DNA of 29,019 bases from Desulfobulbaceae bacterium UBA2276 (GCA_002347085.1 DDWW01000043.1:1-29019); one strand, 5' to 3'. Counted from the first letter of the stretch, positions 9,038 to 16,399 are shown. Notes: a model not told the origin generated them from the sequence alone. Made by a program: numbers and translations.

Positions 9038-9868
9038 ATGAACACATCAGCCCGGATCGGCATGGTCAACTATATCAATACCGCGCCGATCTATGAGAGC
9101 TGGAAGAGGCGGGAACATCCTGCTCAGTGGCATCTGGTGGAGGCGCCGCCTTCCACCTTGAACCGGATGCTGGCGGCAGGCGAGCTTGATCTTGGTTTTG
9201 TCTCCTCCCATGAATATTGCGCCCGGCCTGAGCTCTATCGCATCCTGGCCGATCTGTCGATCAGTGCCAATGGCTCGGTGGGTTCGGTATTTCTCTTTTC
9301 CCGGATTGACCCCAGTAAACTTGCGGGCTGCCCGGTGCTGCTCAGTGGCCAGTCGCAGACCTCGGTCTTTCTGGTCAAGATTATCCTGGAAGAATTTTAT
9401 GGGGTCAAACCTTTGTACAGCGTCGGCGATGTCGGCAGTGAGATACATCCCCAGACCCAGGCACTGCTGGCTATAGGCGATCAGGCCCTGCGTCTGGTGG
9501 GAGATTCGCGCTTTCCCTATCAGCTTGATCTCGGGGCGGTGTGGCGCCATTATACCGGGTTGCCCTTTGTCTTTGCCGTGTATGCGGTGAGGGAGGATTT
9601 TTGCCGGAAAGCTCCTGAAACCCTGGTCAGGATCCATCAGGAACTTATCCGCTGTGTGCGGGAAGGGCGAGAGAACCTGGAGGCCATCTGTCAGGTGGCG
9701 GCCCCGAGGATCCCTATGCACCCTGATGAATGTTATGTCTATCTGCGTGCTATCGAGTATGATCTGGGGGCAGAAAAACAGTTGGCCCTGGAACGATTTT
9801 TCCGGTATCTGATTGATCGGGGCGAAGGATCGGCTGGGTCGCTGCCGTTGAAGATCGTTGAGAGTTAA
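9038..9868 (+). CDS. mqnA: Chorismate dehydratase MqnA
   Basis: The protein (about 276 residues) has the periplasmic-binding-protein-like MqnA/MqnD fold. It begins with RIGMVNYINTAPI, followed by the LDLGFVSSHEY segment, GSVGSVFLFS and the LSGQSQTSV anion-binding loop. MqnA dehydrates chorismate to 3-[(1-carboxyvinyl)oxy]benzoate, the entry step of the futalosine pathway and the substrate of MqnE encoded upstream. The sister enzyme MqnD (1,4-dihydroxy-6-naphthoate synthase) has the same fold, but the N-terminal signature here is MqnA-like. The start is ambiguous: ATG 9017 has no visible ribosome site, while ATG 9038 has AGGGA 10 bases upstream and matches the family N-terminus. Confidence 0.88.
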   Translation: MNTSARIGMVNYINTAPIYESWKRREHPAQWHLVEAPPSTLNRMLAAGELDLGFVSSHEYCARPELYRILADLSISANGSVGSVFLFSRIDPSKLAGCPVLLSGQSQTSVFLVKIILEEFYGVKPLYSVGDVGSEIHPQTQALLAIGDQALRLVGDSRFPYQLDLGAVWRHYTGLPFVFAVYAVREDFCRKAPETLVRIHQELIRCVREGRENLEAICQVAAPRIPMHPDECYVYLRAIEYDLGAEKQLALERFFRYLIDRGEGSAGSLPLKIVES

Positions 9869-9915
9869 AGGCTGAAGGCTAAGGGCTGAAGGTTGAAGTC
9901 CGAAGGACGAAAGGA
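9866..9915 (+). repeat. Short degenerate GGCTGAAGG repeats between mqnA and ubiX
   Basis: The 50-base gap is made of near-copies of GGCTGAAGG: AAGGCTGAAGG, AGGGCTGAAGG, GGTTGAAG and CCGAAGG. This simple repeat also supplies the AAGGAG ribosome site for the next gene. It looks like slippage-generated sequence rather than a binding array. Confidence 0.55.
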
Positions 9916-10509
9916 GTGAAGAGGGGAATGGGAAGCAGGCAAATACCGAAGAAGATCCTGGTGGCGGTGACTGGCGCCTCGGGCATGTTGTATCTCCAGT
10001 CCTTTTTGCGGGCCATTAAAGGCCTTGACCTGGTGGTGCATGGTATCTGTTCCGAGGCCGGGCACAAGGTGCTGGGGTTGGAAAAGGGGCTGACACCGCA
10101 GGAGCTGCCGGCGGTCAGCGCCTGGTTTGACTGCCGTGATTTTGCTGCCCCGCCGGCCTCTGGTTCCAGCGGTTATGATGCCATGCTGATCCTGCCTTGC
10201 AGTATGGGGACGCTTGCCGCCATTGCTGCCGGGATCTCGGCAAACCTGATCCAACGTTGTGCCGATGTGATGTTGAAAGAACGCAAAGACCTGGTGCTGG
10301 TGGTGCGGGAAACGCCCCTGAACCGGACGCATCTGAAAAATATGCTGGCGGCTCATGATGCCGGGGCCATCATCTGCCCGCCCATGCCGGGCTATTATCT
10401 GCAACCCGCCAGTCTGGAAGAGGCTGCCGATACCTTTTCCTGGCGGCTTGCCGATCAGATCGGGCTGGATATTCCAGGGCGGAAACGCTGGGGCGCCGAG
10501 GAACAATAA
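9916..10509 (+). CDS. ubiX: UbiX-family flavin prenyltransferase
   Basis: This protein of about 195 residues has the UbiX/Pad1 flavoprotein signature: KILVAVTGASG at the N-terminus (FMN binding), PCSMGTLAAIAAGISANL, KERKDLVLVVRETPL, and PPMPGYY near the C-terminus. The family prenylates FMN to prenyl-FMN, the cofactor of UbiD-type decarboxylases. In futalosine organisms UbiX/UbiD-like proteins are thought to act on the naphthoate intermediate after prenylation. No ubiD-like gene is in the window. Both GTG 9916 and ATG 9928 are possible starts. It ends immediately before the ATG of the UbiA gene. Confidence 0.88.
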   Translation: MKRGMGSRQIPKKILVAVTGASGMLYLQSFLRAIKGLDLVVHGICSEAGHKVLGLEKGLTPQELPAVSAWFDCRDFAAPPASGSSGYDAMLILPCSMGTLAAIAAGISANLIQRCADVMLKERKDLVLVVRETPLNRTHLKNMLAAHDAGAIICPPMPGYYLQPASLEEAADTFSWRLADQIGLDIPGRKRWGAEEQ

Positions 10510-11370
10510 ATGTTGAAAAAGATTGCTATTCTGCTTGAGATGGTAAAGTTCAAGCTCACCGTCTTTGCCATGCCCTTTGCCCTGATGGGGGCCTTTCTCG
10601 CCGGTCGCAGGGCGCCGGATGGCATGACCTTTCTCTGGGTGGTCCTGGCCATGGTCGGGGCCAGAACCTGTGCCATGGGTTTTAACCGCATTGTTGACCG
10701 GCACTTTGACAGGGCCAATCCCCGCACTGCGGGCCGGGCCATCCCTACGGGTGAAGTGAGCCTGAAAGAGGCCTGGGCCATGGTGATTCTGGCCGGGATT
10801 CTTTTTTTCTTTGCCTGCTATAATCTCAATGGACTGACCCTGAAGCTGGCGCCTCTGGCCTTGGGGCTGACCTTGTTTTACTCCCTGACCAAGCGCTTTA
10901 CCTCATTTTGCCATCTGGTCTTGGGTGTGGCCCTGGCCTTCTCGCCCCTTGGCGGTTGGGTGGCGGTGTCGGGAAGCCTGACCGAATTTCCCTGGGTGCT
11001 CTCTCTCGGGGTCCTGTTCTGGGTGGCTGGTTTTGATACCATCTATGCCTGCCTGGATGCAGATTTTGACAGGGATTCCGGGCTGCATTCTCTGCCCTCA
11101 CGGCTGGGGCGGGAAAATGCCTTTCGGCTGGCAATCGGGTTTCATGTCCTGGCCTTTATCCTCTTTACCCTGACCGGGGTCCAGGCTCAGCTGAACCTCT
11201 GTTATTATATCGGCATCGTGCTTACCGCCGCCGTTCTTTTCTATCAGCATCTGGTGGTCAATCCCCGCGATTTGTCCCGGATTCAGGGCTCTTTTTTCTC
11301 CCTGAACGGGGTGATCAGTCTCACCCTCTTTGCCGCCACCTGGCTTGCGCTGCTGACAGGGAAAGGGTGA
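10510..11370 (+). CDS. ubiA: UbiA-family polyprenyltransferase (menaquinone pathway)
   Basis: The 286-residue integral membrane protein has about eight to nine hydrophobic helices and both Asp-rich motifs of UbiA enzymes: NRIVDRHFDR (about 57-66) and YACLDADFDRD (about 178-188). It binds polyprenyl diphosphate through Mg2+ and attaches the chain to an aromatic acid. In this cluster the likely acceptor is 1,4-dihydroxy-6-naphthoate (the MqnP role) rather than 4-hydroxybenzoate, which is the name such proteins usually receive. Its ATG follows the ubiX stop directly, with GAGGA 7 bases upstream, so the two are coupled. Confidence 0.9.
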   Translation: MLKKIAILLEMVKFKLTVFAMPFALMGAFLAGRRAPDGMTFLWVVLAMVGARTCAMGFNRIVDRHFDRANPRTAGRAIPTGEVSLKEAWAMVILAGILFFFACYNLNGLTLKLAPLALGLTLFYSLTKRFTSFCHLVLGVALAFSPLGGWVAVSGSLTEFPWVLSLGVLFWVAGFDTIYACLDADFDRDSGLHSLPSRLGRENAFRLAIGFHVLAFILFTLTGVQAQLNLCYYIGIVLTAAVLFYQHLVVNPRDLSRIQGSFFSLNGVISLTLFAATWLALLTGKG

Positions 11371-11374
11371 GGCG

Positions 11375-12244
11375 GTGACCAGATTCCGGGGAATTTTCGG
11401 CTGCGCTTTCGTCCTGTCCTCTTGGGCGATTGGTTGTTTTGCGGCACAAACTCCTTCTGCCGGGGTAGCCGATCCTTCCCTCCTCAGTTCCGCCTATAGT
11501 GGCGATGAGACCTTCCAATATGATGTCTCCTGGAGTGGGGGCATCAAGATCGGTGAACTGCGTCTGCAGATAAGCCGGACCGCCGAGGAGCAGGATCGAT
11601 TTGAGATCCATGCCCGGGTCACTGATTACGGGGCCTTCCGATTTTTTTATCCGGTTGATGATACCTTTGTCACTTTCGTCCAGGGACCGGAGCGGCTGCC
11701 GGTCAGGTACGAGGTAGAGCAGAAAGAGGGGCGTAGTTACAAGGCCCATCGTCTGACCCTCTACGACCAGCAGGGAGGCCAGGTGCGCTACCGGAAAAAT
11801 GATGAGCCGGAGAAGCATTTTGTCGTGGCCGGCAAACTTCATAATGAGTTTTCCTCCTTTTTTTTCACCCGGACGCTGCCTTTTACGCCCGACACCTCGG
11901 TGATCGTGCCCACCTTTGCCGATGAAAAACGGCATGAGGTGGTGGTGACTCCTCGGCAGTGGACCCGATTCGAGGAAACCCTACTCGGTCCGGTCAACGT
12001 GATTGAGGTTCTGCCCCGCATGACTTTTAAAGGGTTGTACGACAAGAGCGGGGATACGGAAATCTGGTTCACCGATGACGCCTGCCGGATACCGGTGCGT
12101 ATTCGCTCCAAGATCCTGATCGGCTCGCTTACCGCCGAGCTGGTCGCCTACCACGGCACCTCCTGCGGTCGGCAATGGGCTTTAGATCAGAAGGTGCTGG
12201 ATGAAGAGGCAAGGAAGAAGGCGGTGAAGATCAAGGGTGATTGA
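11375..12244 (+). CDS. DUF3108-domain exported protein
   Basis: The 289-residue protein starts at GTG 11375, 4 bases after the ubiA stop. A Sec signal peptide is clear (MTRFRGIF, a hydrophobic core, then GCFAAQTP), with cleavage probable near residue 24. The mature part is beta-rich, with FQYDVSWSGGIKIGELRL and later GPVNVIEVLPRM and DTEIWFTDDACRIPVRIRSK. This is the DUF3108 pattern: periplasmic proteins of unknown function, structurally lipocalin or LolA-like. It ends the menaquinone operon; whether it has a role in quinone or envelope biology is unknown. Confidence 0.8.
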   Translation: MTRFRGIFGCAFVLSSWAIGCFAAQTPSAGVADPSLLSSAYSGDETFQYDVSWSGGIKIGELRLQISRTAEEQDRFEIHARVTDYGAFRFFYPVDDTFVTFVQGPERLPVRYEVEQKEGRSYKAHRLTLYDQQGGQVRYRKNDEPEKHFVVAGKLHNEFSSFFFTRTLPFTPDTSVIVPTFADEKRHEVVVTPRQWTRFEETLLGPVNVIEVLPRMTFKGLYDKSGDTEIWFTDDACRIPVRIRSKILIGSLTAELVAYHGTSCGRQWALDQKVLDEEARKKAVKIKGD

Positions 12245-12604
12245 GAAAGAGAACAAGCGGGACCTGATCCGTCCACCCATAGTGGTTGATGTGATGGATA
12301 AAATTCTACTTATTGTAATGTTATCTTCTATGTGACCAAAAAGACCTCAGGCCTTGGAGATTATAGTGGAGAAGCAGCTCTTATCTTTCCGCGAATGGCA
12401 CTGCACTGCTGATCAATTTCCACGGGAAAAGTGCGAAAAATCCTGCCATTCTTTAAAAAATCCACATAGAATATAATTTTAGAACCGCATTCGCCTGGAT
12501 CGGCGTCCCAAATAAGTGCGGTGTTCCATAACTCCTCTCTGAGTGCCCTGGCGTGATGAGAGGAATCGCAGTCCTTTCCATTCCCAATACCAAAGGAGAA
12601 AACC
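12245..12604 (+). promoter_or_regulatory. 360-bp gap with weak candidate promoter before the cytochrome gene
   Basis: No gene is seen on either strand. The stretch is more AT-rich than its surroundings. A perfect TATAAT (12472-12477) has only a weak -35 (TTCTTT, 17 bases upstream) and could drive the cytochrome gene with a leader of about 120 bases. AAAGGAG at 12592-12598 is the ribosome site. No terminator with a T-run was found after the DUF3108 gene. Confidence 0.35.
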
Positions 12605-13282
12605 ATGAAAAAGAAACTCTGTGTGGTCGCGATGATGGCTGTTCTGATGCTGTGGGGCTGCAAATCGGATGAAAAAAAAGGCGAGGCTCCGGCGCCGAAA
12701 ACGACGCCCACCGCTGTACAGGTTAAGGACAAGGCGGTAGAAGTGACCAAGGCGGCTGAAGAAAAACTGAAAGAAGCGACCAAAGAGGTTGTCGAAGCGA
12801 CCAAGGCGGTGGAAGAAAAAGTCGAAGAAAAGGCTGAGAAAAAAGCGGAACAAGAGGCTGCGGTAGCGGTTCAGGAAGAAAAGGTCGAAGAAGCAACCAA
12901 AGCGGTTGATGAAGCGGTTGGGAAAAAGGTGGAACAAGAGGCTGTGGTAGCGGTTCAGGAAGAAAAGGTCGAGTCCGCTGTGAAAGCGCAGAAAAAGGCC
13001 GCGTCCGTGGTGGAAAAGGAGGGACAGGCGCTCACGACCACGGTGGAAAGCGTTGTCATTGACAATAAAAATGGCAAGGTTGTTCTGTTGCACAAGAAGC
13101 ACGCCGATGCTTATGGCTGTGCTGCCTGTCATGGCGACAAGAAACCGGGCCCGTTTGAGATGGACAAAAAGGCGGCCCATGCCCTCTGCCAGGGCTGTCA
13201 TAAGGAAAAAAAGGCCGGTCCCACTACCAACTGCACCCAGTGCCATCAGAAAAAGGATAAGAAGGCCGTCGAGGGCTGCTGA
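12605..13282 (+). CDS. Lipoprotein with charged helical linker and C-terminal tri-haem c7-type cytochrome domain
   Basis: The 225-residue protein starts with a lipoprotein signal (MKKKLCVVAMMAVLMLWGC; lipidated Cys is C19). Residues about 30-155 are almost only Ala, Lys, Glu, Val and Thr, with AVEEKVEEK- and TKAVEE-like periodicity, predicted as one long amphipathic helix or coiled coil. The last 65 residues hold three CxxCH haem sites, CAACH 172-176, CQGCH 195-199 and CTQCH 210-214, plus an upstream HKKH that can supply distal ligands, as in class III / c7 cytochromes such as PpcA. It is probably a membrane-anchored periplasmic electron carrier held away from the membrane by the stalk. It has its own leader, strong AAAGGAG site and terminator. 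Partners are unknown. Confidence 0.85.
   Translation: MKKKLCVVAMMAVLMLWGCKSDEKKGEAPAPKTTPTAVQVKDKAVEVTKAAEEKLKEATKEVVEATKAVEEKVEEKAEKKAEQEAAVAVQEEKVEEATKAVDEAVGKKVEQEAVVAVQEEKVESAVKAQKKAASVVEKEGQALTTTVESVVIDNKNGKVVLLHKKHADAYGCAACHGDKKPGPFEMDKKAAHALCQGCHKEKKAGPTTNCTQCHQKKDKKAVEGC
12847..12972 (+). repeat. 84-bp period repeat inside the cytochrome linker
   Basis: A 42-base unit at 12847-12888 recurs at 12931-12972 with one mismatch (C to T). The spacing of 84 bases is exactly 28 codons, so the frame is kept. It encodes EQEA(A/V)VAVQEEKVE twice. Neighbouring stretches carry weaker copies of GCGACCAAGGCGGT-type sequence. Confidence 0.9.
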
Positions 13283-13320
13283 TATTTTGACTTTCTGTTC
13301 TCCTTTAATAATTTGACGTA

Positions 13321-13360
13321 CAAAGAATCCACTCCCTCCGGGAGTGGATTCTTTGTTTTT
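13321..13360 (+). terminator. Strong terminator behind the cytochrome lipoprotein gene
   Basis: CAAAGAATCCACTCCC (13321-13336) and GGGAGTGGATTCTTTG (13340-13355) form a perfect 16-bp stem with a 3-base loop, followed by TTTTT. It begins 38 bases after the cytochrome stop. Homology to a PIN domain begins almost immediately after its right arm. Confidence 0.93.
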
Positions 13361-13363
13361 GCG

Positions 13364-13627
13364 ACAACGATTACCATAATCTATTATCTCGCCACCAAAG
13401 CACCTGGGGCTCAGGCAGCTTTCCGTTATATTCAACTCCCTCTTTCTCTTTTGATCGTTGCCCCTGTGAATCGTATGGTACTTGAAAACGCGGCCGCATC
13501 AAAATTTGCTGATTTTGAAGATGCTGTTCTGTCTGAAGCTGCCTGCCATGCCGGGGAGAAATATATTGTGACCAGAAATATTGCCGATTTTACCCATGCA
13601 AAACTGCCTGTTTTTGAACCGAAATAA
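13364..13627 (+). pseudogene. Truncated PIN-domain (VapC-like) toxin remnant
   Basis: From about 13364 the frame reads ATTITIIYYLATK, then LLIVAPVNRMVLE, FADFEDAV, GEKYIVTRNIADF and PVFEP before a stop. This matches the second half of PIN-domain proteins of the type with DFEDAv and iiTRNxxDF near the C-terminus; the acidic DFED and the TRN-x-x-DF motif are intact. The first 45 or so residues, which carry the first catalytic Asp (VxxDTNvxLD), are absent, and upstream sequence is the cytochrome terminator. No antitoxin gene is present. It is therefore called a remnant, not an active toxin. An open frame does start at 13313, but its first 20 residues are translated terminator stem. Confidence 0.72.
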
Positions 13628-13735
13628 TTCGTCAATGCTTTAGAATCATTGATGAATAATAAGTTATAACCGGATGAGCGGGTACGCGTTGTCCTGATTG
13701 CTGAAAGCTGTTGTCACGATTATATTTCACTGGCA

Positions 13736-13764
13736 TTGAAAGAAAAAGTGTTTATACTTATATA
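13736..13764 (+). promoter_or_regulatory. candidate sigma-70 promoter of adk
   Basis: TTGAAA (13736-13741) is separated by 17 bases from TATATA (13759-13764). It lies about 90 bases before the adk ATG, in the 224-bp gap after the PIN remnant; nothing else was recognised in that gap. Confidence 0.45.
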
Positions 13765-13851
13765 TTTTATGTCCCATGGTAAGCAGGGATCACCCCTCTG
13801 AACATTGCAATAACTGCATGAAGATTTTATTCTAATAACAAGGAGAATATA

Positions 13852-14499
13852 ATGAAACTGATTCTGTTGGGCGCCCCCGGCGCTGGAAAAGGCACCGTTG
13901 CCAAGTTGTTGACCGCACTCGATGGCTCTGTCCAGATCTCCACCGGCGATATCCTGCGTGGCGCTGTCCAGGCGAAAACCGAGCTGGGCCTTGAGGCCGA
14001 GGGCTTTATGAAGCGTGGTGATCTGGTGCCCGATTCCCTGATCATGGGGATTATGGAAAAACGTCTGCAGGAGTCTGATTGCGCCAAGGGCTTTTTGCTC
14101 GACGGTTTCCCCCGCACCATTCCTCAGGCCGAAGAGTTGACCCAGCTCCTGACCAAGTTGAACATCAAACTGGATATGGCCGTTGATATCGATGTGCCCC
14201 GTGATATTATCCTCGATCGTCTCTGTACCCGCCGAACCTGCGAGAATCCGAAATGTCAGGCCATCTACAATGTGAAATCCAATCCACCCAAGGTAGAAGG
14301 GATCTGCGACAAATGCGGCGCCAAGGCAGTACAGCGCGAGGATGAGACCGAGACGGCCATCACCCATAGGCTTGAGACCTATAACGAGAAGACCGCCCCG
14401 CTCATCGGTTTTTATCGGGAGAAAGGTCTGCTGATGAGTGTGCCTGCCACCTCCAGCGATGACGTCATTAACGCAGTAAAGGCGAAACTGAATCTGTAA
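13852..14499 (+). CDS. adk: Adenylate kinase
   Basis: The 215-residue protein has the P-loop GAPGAGKGT (7-15), the AMP-binding STGDILR, LDGFPRT and the long LID of the large adenylate kinases. Four LID cysteines, C130, C135, C152 and C155, make a structural zinc site (Cx4C-x16-Cx2C; the first pair is wider than the common Cx2C). It interconverts ATP + AMP with 2 ADP in the cytoplasm. A good AAGGAG site lies 8 bases before the ATG. Here it stands alone, away from the ribosomal-protein operon where many bacteria keep it. Confidence 0.97.
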   Translation: MKLILLGAPGAGKGTVAKLLTALDGSVQISTGDILRGAVQAKTELGLEAEGFMKRGDLVPDSLIMGIMEKRLQESDCAKGFLLDGFPRTIPQAEELTQLLTKLNIKLDMAVDIDVPRDIILDRLCTRRTCENPKCQAIYNVKSNPPKVEGICDKCGAKAVQREDETETAITHRLETYNEKTAPLIGFYREKGLLMSVPATSSDDVINAVKAKLNL

Positions 14500-14504
14500 T
14501 TTTT

Positions 14505-14556
14505 AGGTGCCGTTAGTAAATGCGCGAGCTTTTCCGCTCATTTGGTTACGGCACCT
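14505..14556. repeat. Imperfect palindromic intergenic repeat, copy 2
   Basis: AGGTGCCGT (14505-14513) pairs with ACGGCACCT (14548-14556). The interior adds an imperfect stem, TAAATG against CATTTGG and GCG against CGC. It begins 5 bases after the adk stop codon and has no T-run after it. It resembles the palindrome at 8904-8956 (right arm 13 of 16 bases, left arm 13 of 18). Confidence 0.7.
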
Positions 14557-14559
14557 TAT

Positions 14560-14609
14560 GCCGCATCAAAGAAACAGCCAATTTTTTCAGGCTGTTTCTT
14601 TGATGCGGC
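14560..14609 (+). terminator. Perfect 20-bp stem-loop between adk and purC
   Basis: Positions 14560-14579 are exactly complementary to 14590-14609 (ends GCCGCATC/GATGCGGC) with a 10-base loop rich in T. The stem is strong, but no T-run follows, so a role as terminator, processing site or mobile palindrome is equally possible. It is the second of three successive hairpins in this gap. Confidence 0.6.
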
Positions 14610-14627
14610 GTCTGGCAGATACCATGT

Positions 14628-14662
14628 AAGGAGGCTGTCCGGGTTGACCGGCCGGCCTCCTT
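14628..14662 (+). promoter_or_regulatory. Stem-loop just upstream of purC
   Basis: AAGGAGGC (14628-14635) pairs with GCCTCCTT (14655-14662), with an inner CCGG/CCGG (14639-14642, 14648-14651). It ends 28 bases before the purC ATG and is followed by a weakly T-rich TTTCTT. It could attenuate purC or end read-through from adk. It matches no riboswitch that I recognise. Confidence 0.5.
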
Positions 14663-14690
14663 TCTTAACTCAGTAAGGAACGGTGAACAA

Positions 14691-15584
14691 ATGACTCAGA
14701 CAATTGTGACCACTGATTTTGCGGGACTGAACCTGGTGCATCGGGGAAAGGTCAGGGATATGTATGCCATTCCTGGTCATGATGATAAGCTGCTGATGGT
14801 GGCCACCGACCGGATCTCGGCCTATGATGTGGTGATGGATGACCCGGTCCCGGGGAAAGGCCGAATTCTGACCCAGATCTCCCTGTTCTGGTTTGACCTG
14901 CTGGGCGATATTGTTGATAATCACCTGATCACCGCCGATGTGAACGAATATCCGGCGCTGTGCCAGCCCTATGCTGATCAGTTGCGCGGCCGTTCCATGC
15001 TGGTTCGTAAGACCCAGCCCCTGACTATTGAGTGTATTGTGCGGGGCTATCTCTCCGGTTCCTTTTGGAGCGCTTATAAGAAAAATCCAACGGTCTGCGG
15101 TTTTGCCCTGCCTGCCGGGATGCGGGAGTCGGACCAGTTTGAGCGTCCCCTGTTTACCCCATCGACGAAGGCAGCCATCGGCGACCATGATGAAAATATC
15201 TCTCTTGCCGCTATGGAGACCTTGATCGGTAAGGAGCGGGCCGCTGAGATCGCCGACATCAGCATGAAGCTCTACAGCCGGGCCGCAGATTATGCCCGGA
15301 AAAAGGGGATCATCATTGCTGATACCAAGTTTGAGCTTGGGGTCATTGGCGATAAGCTGATCCTGATTGACGAGGTGTTGACCCCTGATTCCTCCCGTTT
15401 CTGGCCGGTAGATGAGTATCAGCCGGGCCGGGGCCAGGCCAGTTTTGATAAGCAGTTCCTGCGCGATTATCTCTCGTCTCTTGATTGGGACAAGACCCCG
15501 CCGCCACCCAGGCTTCCGGCGGAGATCATTGCCAAAACCCAATCCCGCTACGAAGAGGCCCTGCGCAAGCTGACTGAGGGGTAA
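14691..15584 (+). CDS. purC: Phosphoribosylaminoimidazole-succinocarboxamide synthase
   Basis: The 297-residue protein has the SAICAR synthetase signatures: HRGKVRDMYAI at the N-terminus (ATP-grasp-like nucleotide loop), ATDRISAYDVVM, IECIVRGYLSGS, and the C-terminal IIIADTKFELG and LIDEVLTPDSSRFWP. It ligates aspartate to CAIR in purine synthesis. The length, close to 300 residues with the GSFWSAYKK insertion, is the longer form also seen in yeast Ade1, against about 240 residues for the short form. An AAGGA site precedes the ATG. It is the only pur gene in the window. Confidence 0.96.
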   Translation: MTQTIVTTDFAGLNLVHRGKVRDMYAIPGHDDKLLMVATDRISAYDVVMDDPVPGKGRILTQISLFWFDLLGDIVDNHLITADVNEYPALCQPYADQLRGRSMLVRKTQPLTIECIVRGYLSGSFWSAYKKNPTVCGFALPAGMRESDQFERPLFTPSTKAAIGDHDENISLAAMETLIGKERAAEIADISMKLYSRAADYARKKGIIIADTKFELGVIGDKLILIDEVLTPDSSRFWPVDEYQPGRGQASFDKQFLRDYLSSLDWDKTPPPPRLPAEIIAKTQSRYEEALRKLTEG

Positions 15585-15612
15585 TTCCGGCAGGGTTGCG
15601 CCAAAGCAGAAT

Positions 15613-15657
15613 TGATGGGCACGCTGCGCTTCGGAGTCTTCGCTTACCTGCCCATCA
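15613..15657 (+). terminator. Possible hairpin downstream of purC
   Basis: TGATGGGCA (15613-15621) is complementary to TGCCCATCA (15649-15657), with an inner GCG/CGC. The loop region is long (27 bases) and no T-run follows, so terminator function is uncertain. Confidence 0.4.
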
Positions 15658-15720
15658 TCCTTATCTGTACGGGACTGGCCGGTTTCTTTTTTATGGTTAT
15701 TCTGCGGGAGGATGATTCTC

Positions 15721-16350
15721 ATGCTCGATTTTACGGAATACACCAAGATCTTTATTGCCTTGCTGGCAATCGTTAACCCCATCGGGGCCATCCCCATTGT
15801 TATCGCCTTGACCGCCGATGCCTCGGCGGAAGAGTTCAAGCGAACCACCAAGACCACGGTGATTTCCGTCCTCGTGATCTTGTTTGTCGCGCTGTTGACC
15901 GGCGAGTTGCTGCTGGGTTTTTTTGGGATCAGTATCAACTCGTTCCGGGTAGCAGGTGGTATTTTGCTCCTGCTCATGGCTATCTCCATGCTCCATGCAA
16001 GGCAGAGTGCGATCACCTTCAGTCACGAAGAGGCCAGCGACGGCGGCCGGGAGTCGGTGGCGGTAGTCCCTATCTCCATGCCCCTGCTGGCAGGTCCCGG
16101 GGCCATCAGTACGGTTATTCTCTATACCCAAAAAAGCCACGCCCCTCTTCACTATCTGTTTATGGGCCTCGACATCCTGCTCATGGGGCTGGTGCTGTGG
16201 CTTGCCTTTCTGTTCATCCCCCATATCTCTAAGCACACCAGCCAGACCGGCATCAATATCTTTTCACGAGTCATGGGGTTGATCCTGGCCGCCATCGCCG
16301 TTGAATTTATAGCCAATGGCATAAAGGGGTTATTTCCGATGCTGGCCTGA
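15721..16350 (+). CDS. MarC-family integral membrane protein
   Basis: This protein of about 209 residues has six hydrophobic segments and the MarC/UPF0056 motifs: ALLAIVNPIGAIPI in helix 1, the paired later motif ISMPLLAGPGAIST, and FSRVMGLILAAIAVEFIANGI at the end. Despite the name, MarC members have not been shown to give antibiotic resistance in E. coli; transport of small molecules such as amino acids has been reported for some relatives (SnatA). The start is set at ATG 15721, because GGGAGGA lies 8 bases before it and itself covers the alternative ATG at 15712. Confidence 0.9.
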   Translation: MLDFTEYTKIFIALLAIVNPIGAIPIVIALTADASAEEFKRTTKTTVISVLVILFVALLTGELLLGFFGISINSFRVAGGILLLLMAISMLHARQSAITFSHEEASDGGRESVAVVPISMPLLAGPGAISTVILYTQKSHAPLHYLFMGLDILLMGLVLWLAFLFIPHISKHTSQTGINIFSRVMGLILAAIAVEFIANGIKGLFPMLA

Positions 16351-16399
16351 AAGATTCTCTTGTGGACGAATACGAATACTGATGAGCAAGGATACTTCT

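Noticed and set aside
12479..13435. 318-codon minus-strand frame opposite the cytochrome lipoprotein
   Set aside because: Its Phe/Leu-rich translation is the reverse of the Lys/Glu-rich repeats and it crosses the terminator stem.
14670..16016. 448-codon open frame on the minus strand opposite purC and marC
   Set aside because: It lies antisense to two well-recognised genes and its translation resembles no family; it is a composition shadow.
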